Assembly (NCBI GenBank): GCA_013043945.1
Contig: JABEUW010000175.1
Span: 1 to 5,442 of the forward strand
DNA from: Vulcanimicrobiota bacterium
GTDB taxonomy: Bacteria > Vulcanimicrobiota > Vulcanimicrobiia > Vulcanimicrobiales > Vulcanimicrobiaceae
Length of the DNA stretch: 5,442 nt
Direction of reading: 5' to 3'
The position numbers were made by a program, and so were the translations under genes. Below are positions 5,394 to 5,442 of this stretch, piece by piece (within the stretch, counting starts at the first letter, position 1; each line of letters starts with the position of its first letter). The notes under the pieces are model-generated. The model saw only the letters and a program-made list of their open reading frames with translations. It searched no databases and was not told the DNA's origin.

Positions 5394-5442
5394 ATGATGC
5401 TCGACGTCCAGAACGATTGGCTCTGGTTTGTAGCGATCGCCG
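5394..5442 (+). CDS. Start of a membrane protein, possibly HlyC/CorC (CNNM) family (3' truncated)
   Basis: The frame opens with two adjacent ATG codons (5394 and 5397) and runs to the window end as MMLDVQNDWLWFVAIA. A short polar N-terminus followed by a hydrophobic run suggests the first membrane span. Too little is present to assign a family from sequence. In many genomes the phoH-ybeY pair is followed by a CBS-domain hemolysin/CorC-type magnesium transport-related gene (ybeX in E. coli), and CNNM-containing members start with a membrane span, so this is the favoured guess. The cdd or era gene, expected after dgkA in B. subtilis, fits this peptide poorly. It has no clear Shine-Dalgarno site. 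It lies 45 nt after dgkA, behind the candidate promoter and hairpin. Confidence 0.5.
   Translation, partial: MMLDVQNDWLWFVAIA

Overview
The window is one compact, all-plus-strand block of core genes from a GC-rich bacterium. The order is: rpsU 3' end - yqeY (GatB/YqeY) - nfeD - floA (flotillin-like) - unknown single-span membrane protein - phoH - ybeY - dgkA/PAP2 fusion - start of another membrane protein. This is close to the Bacillus subtilis block rpsU-yqeY-yqeZ-yqfA-(yqfB-yqfC-yqfD)-phoH-yqfF-ybeY-dgkA, with the yqfB-D slot held by a different gene and no yqfF/pgpH. The proteins are low in lysine, GTG starts occur and CGATCG is abundant. The lineage cannot be fixed from sequence alone. 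My guess is a deep, uncultured GC-rich phylum of the Eremiobacterota (WPS-2) or similar type, and it is only a guess.

Positions 1-559 hold the end of ribosomal protein bS21 and the YqeY protein. Positions 590-2778 hold the NfeD/FloA pair, joined by an ATGA stop/start overlap. NfeD keeps the serine-protease fold signature and the C-terminal OB domain but has no lysine at all, so it lacks the lysine of the family's Ser-Lys dyad. Positions 2782-3231 encode a small Pro/Ala-rich protein with one N-terminal membrane span. Positions 3245-5348 hold phoH, ybeY and dgkA-PAP2, chained by ATGA overlaps (RNA metabolism, 16S rRNA maturation, undecaprenyl carrier recycling). The start of phoH is unclear: family similarity runs upstream of the first standard start codon. 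A perfect extended -10 promoter motif sits on the dgkA stop codon, followed by a bulged hairpin ending one base before the next gene's ATG.

The genes look like a single co-transcribed, translationally coupled operon with a likely internal promoter for the last gene. I found no mobile element, CRISPR array, tRNA or rRNA gene, and no terminator. No wholly new system is evident. The points worth a second look are the probable pseudoprotease NfeD, the phoH start, the unknown gene in the floA-phoH gap, the variant PAP2 domain, and the promoter plus hairpin at the right end.
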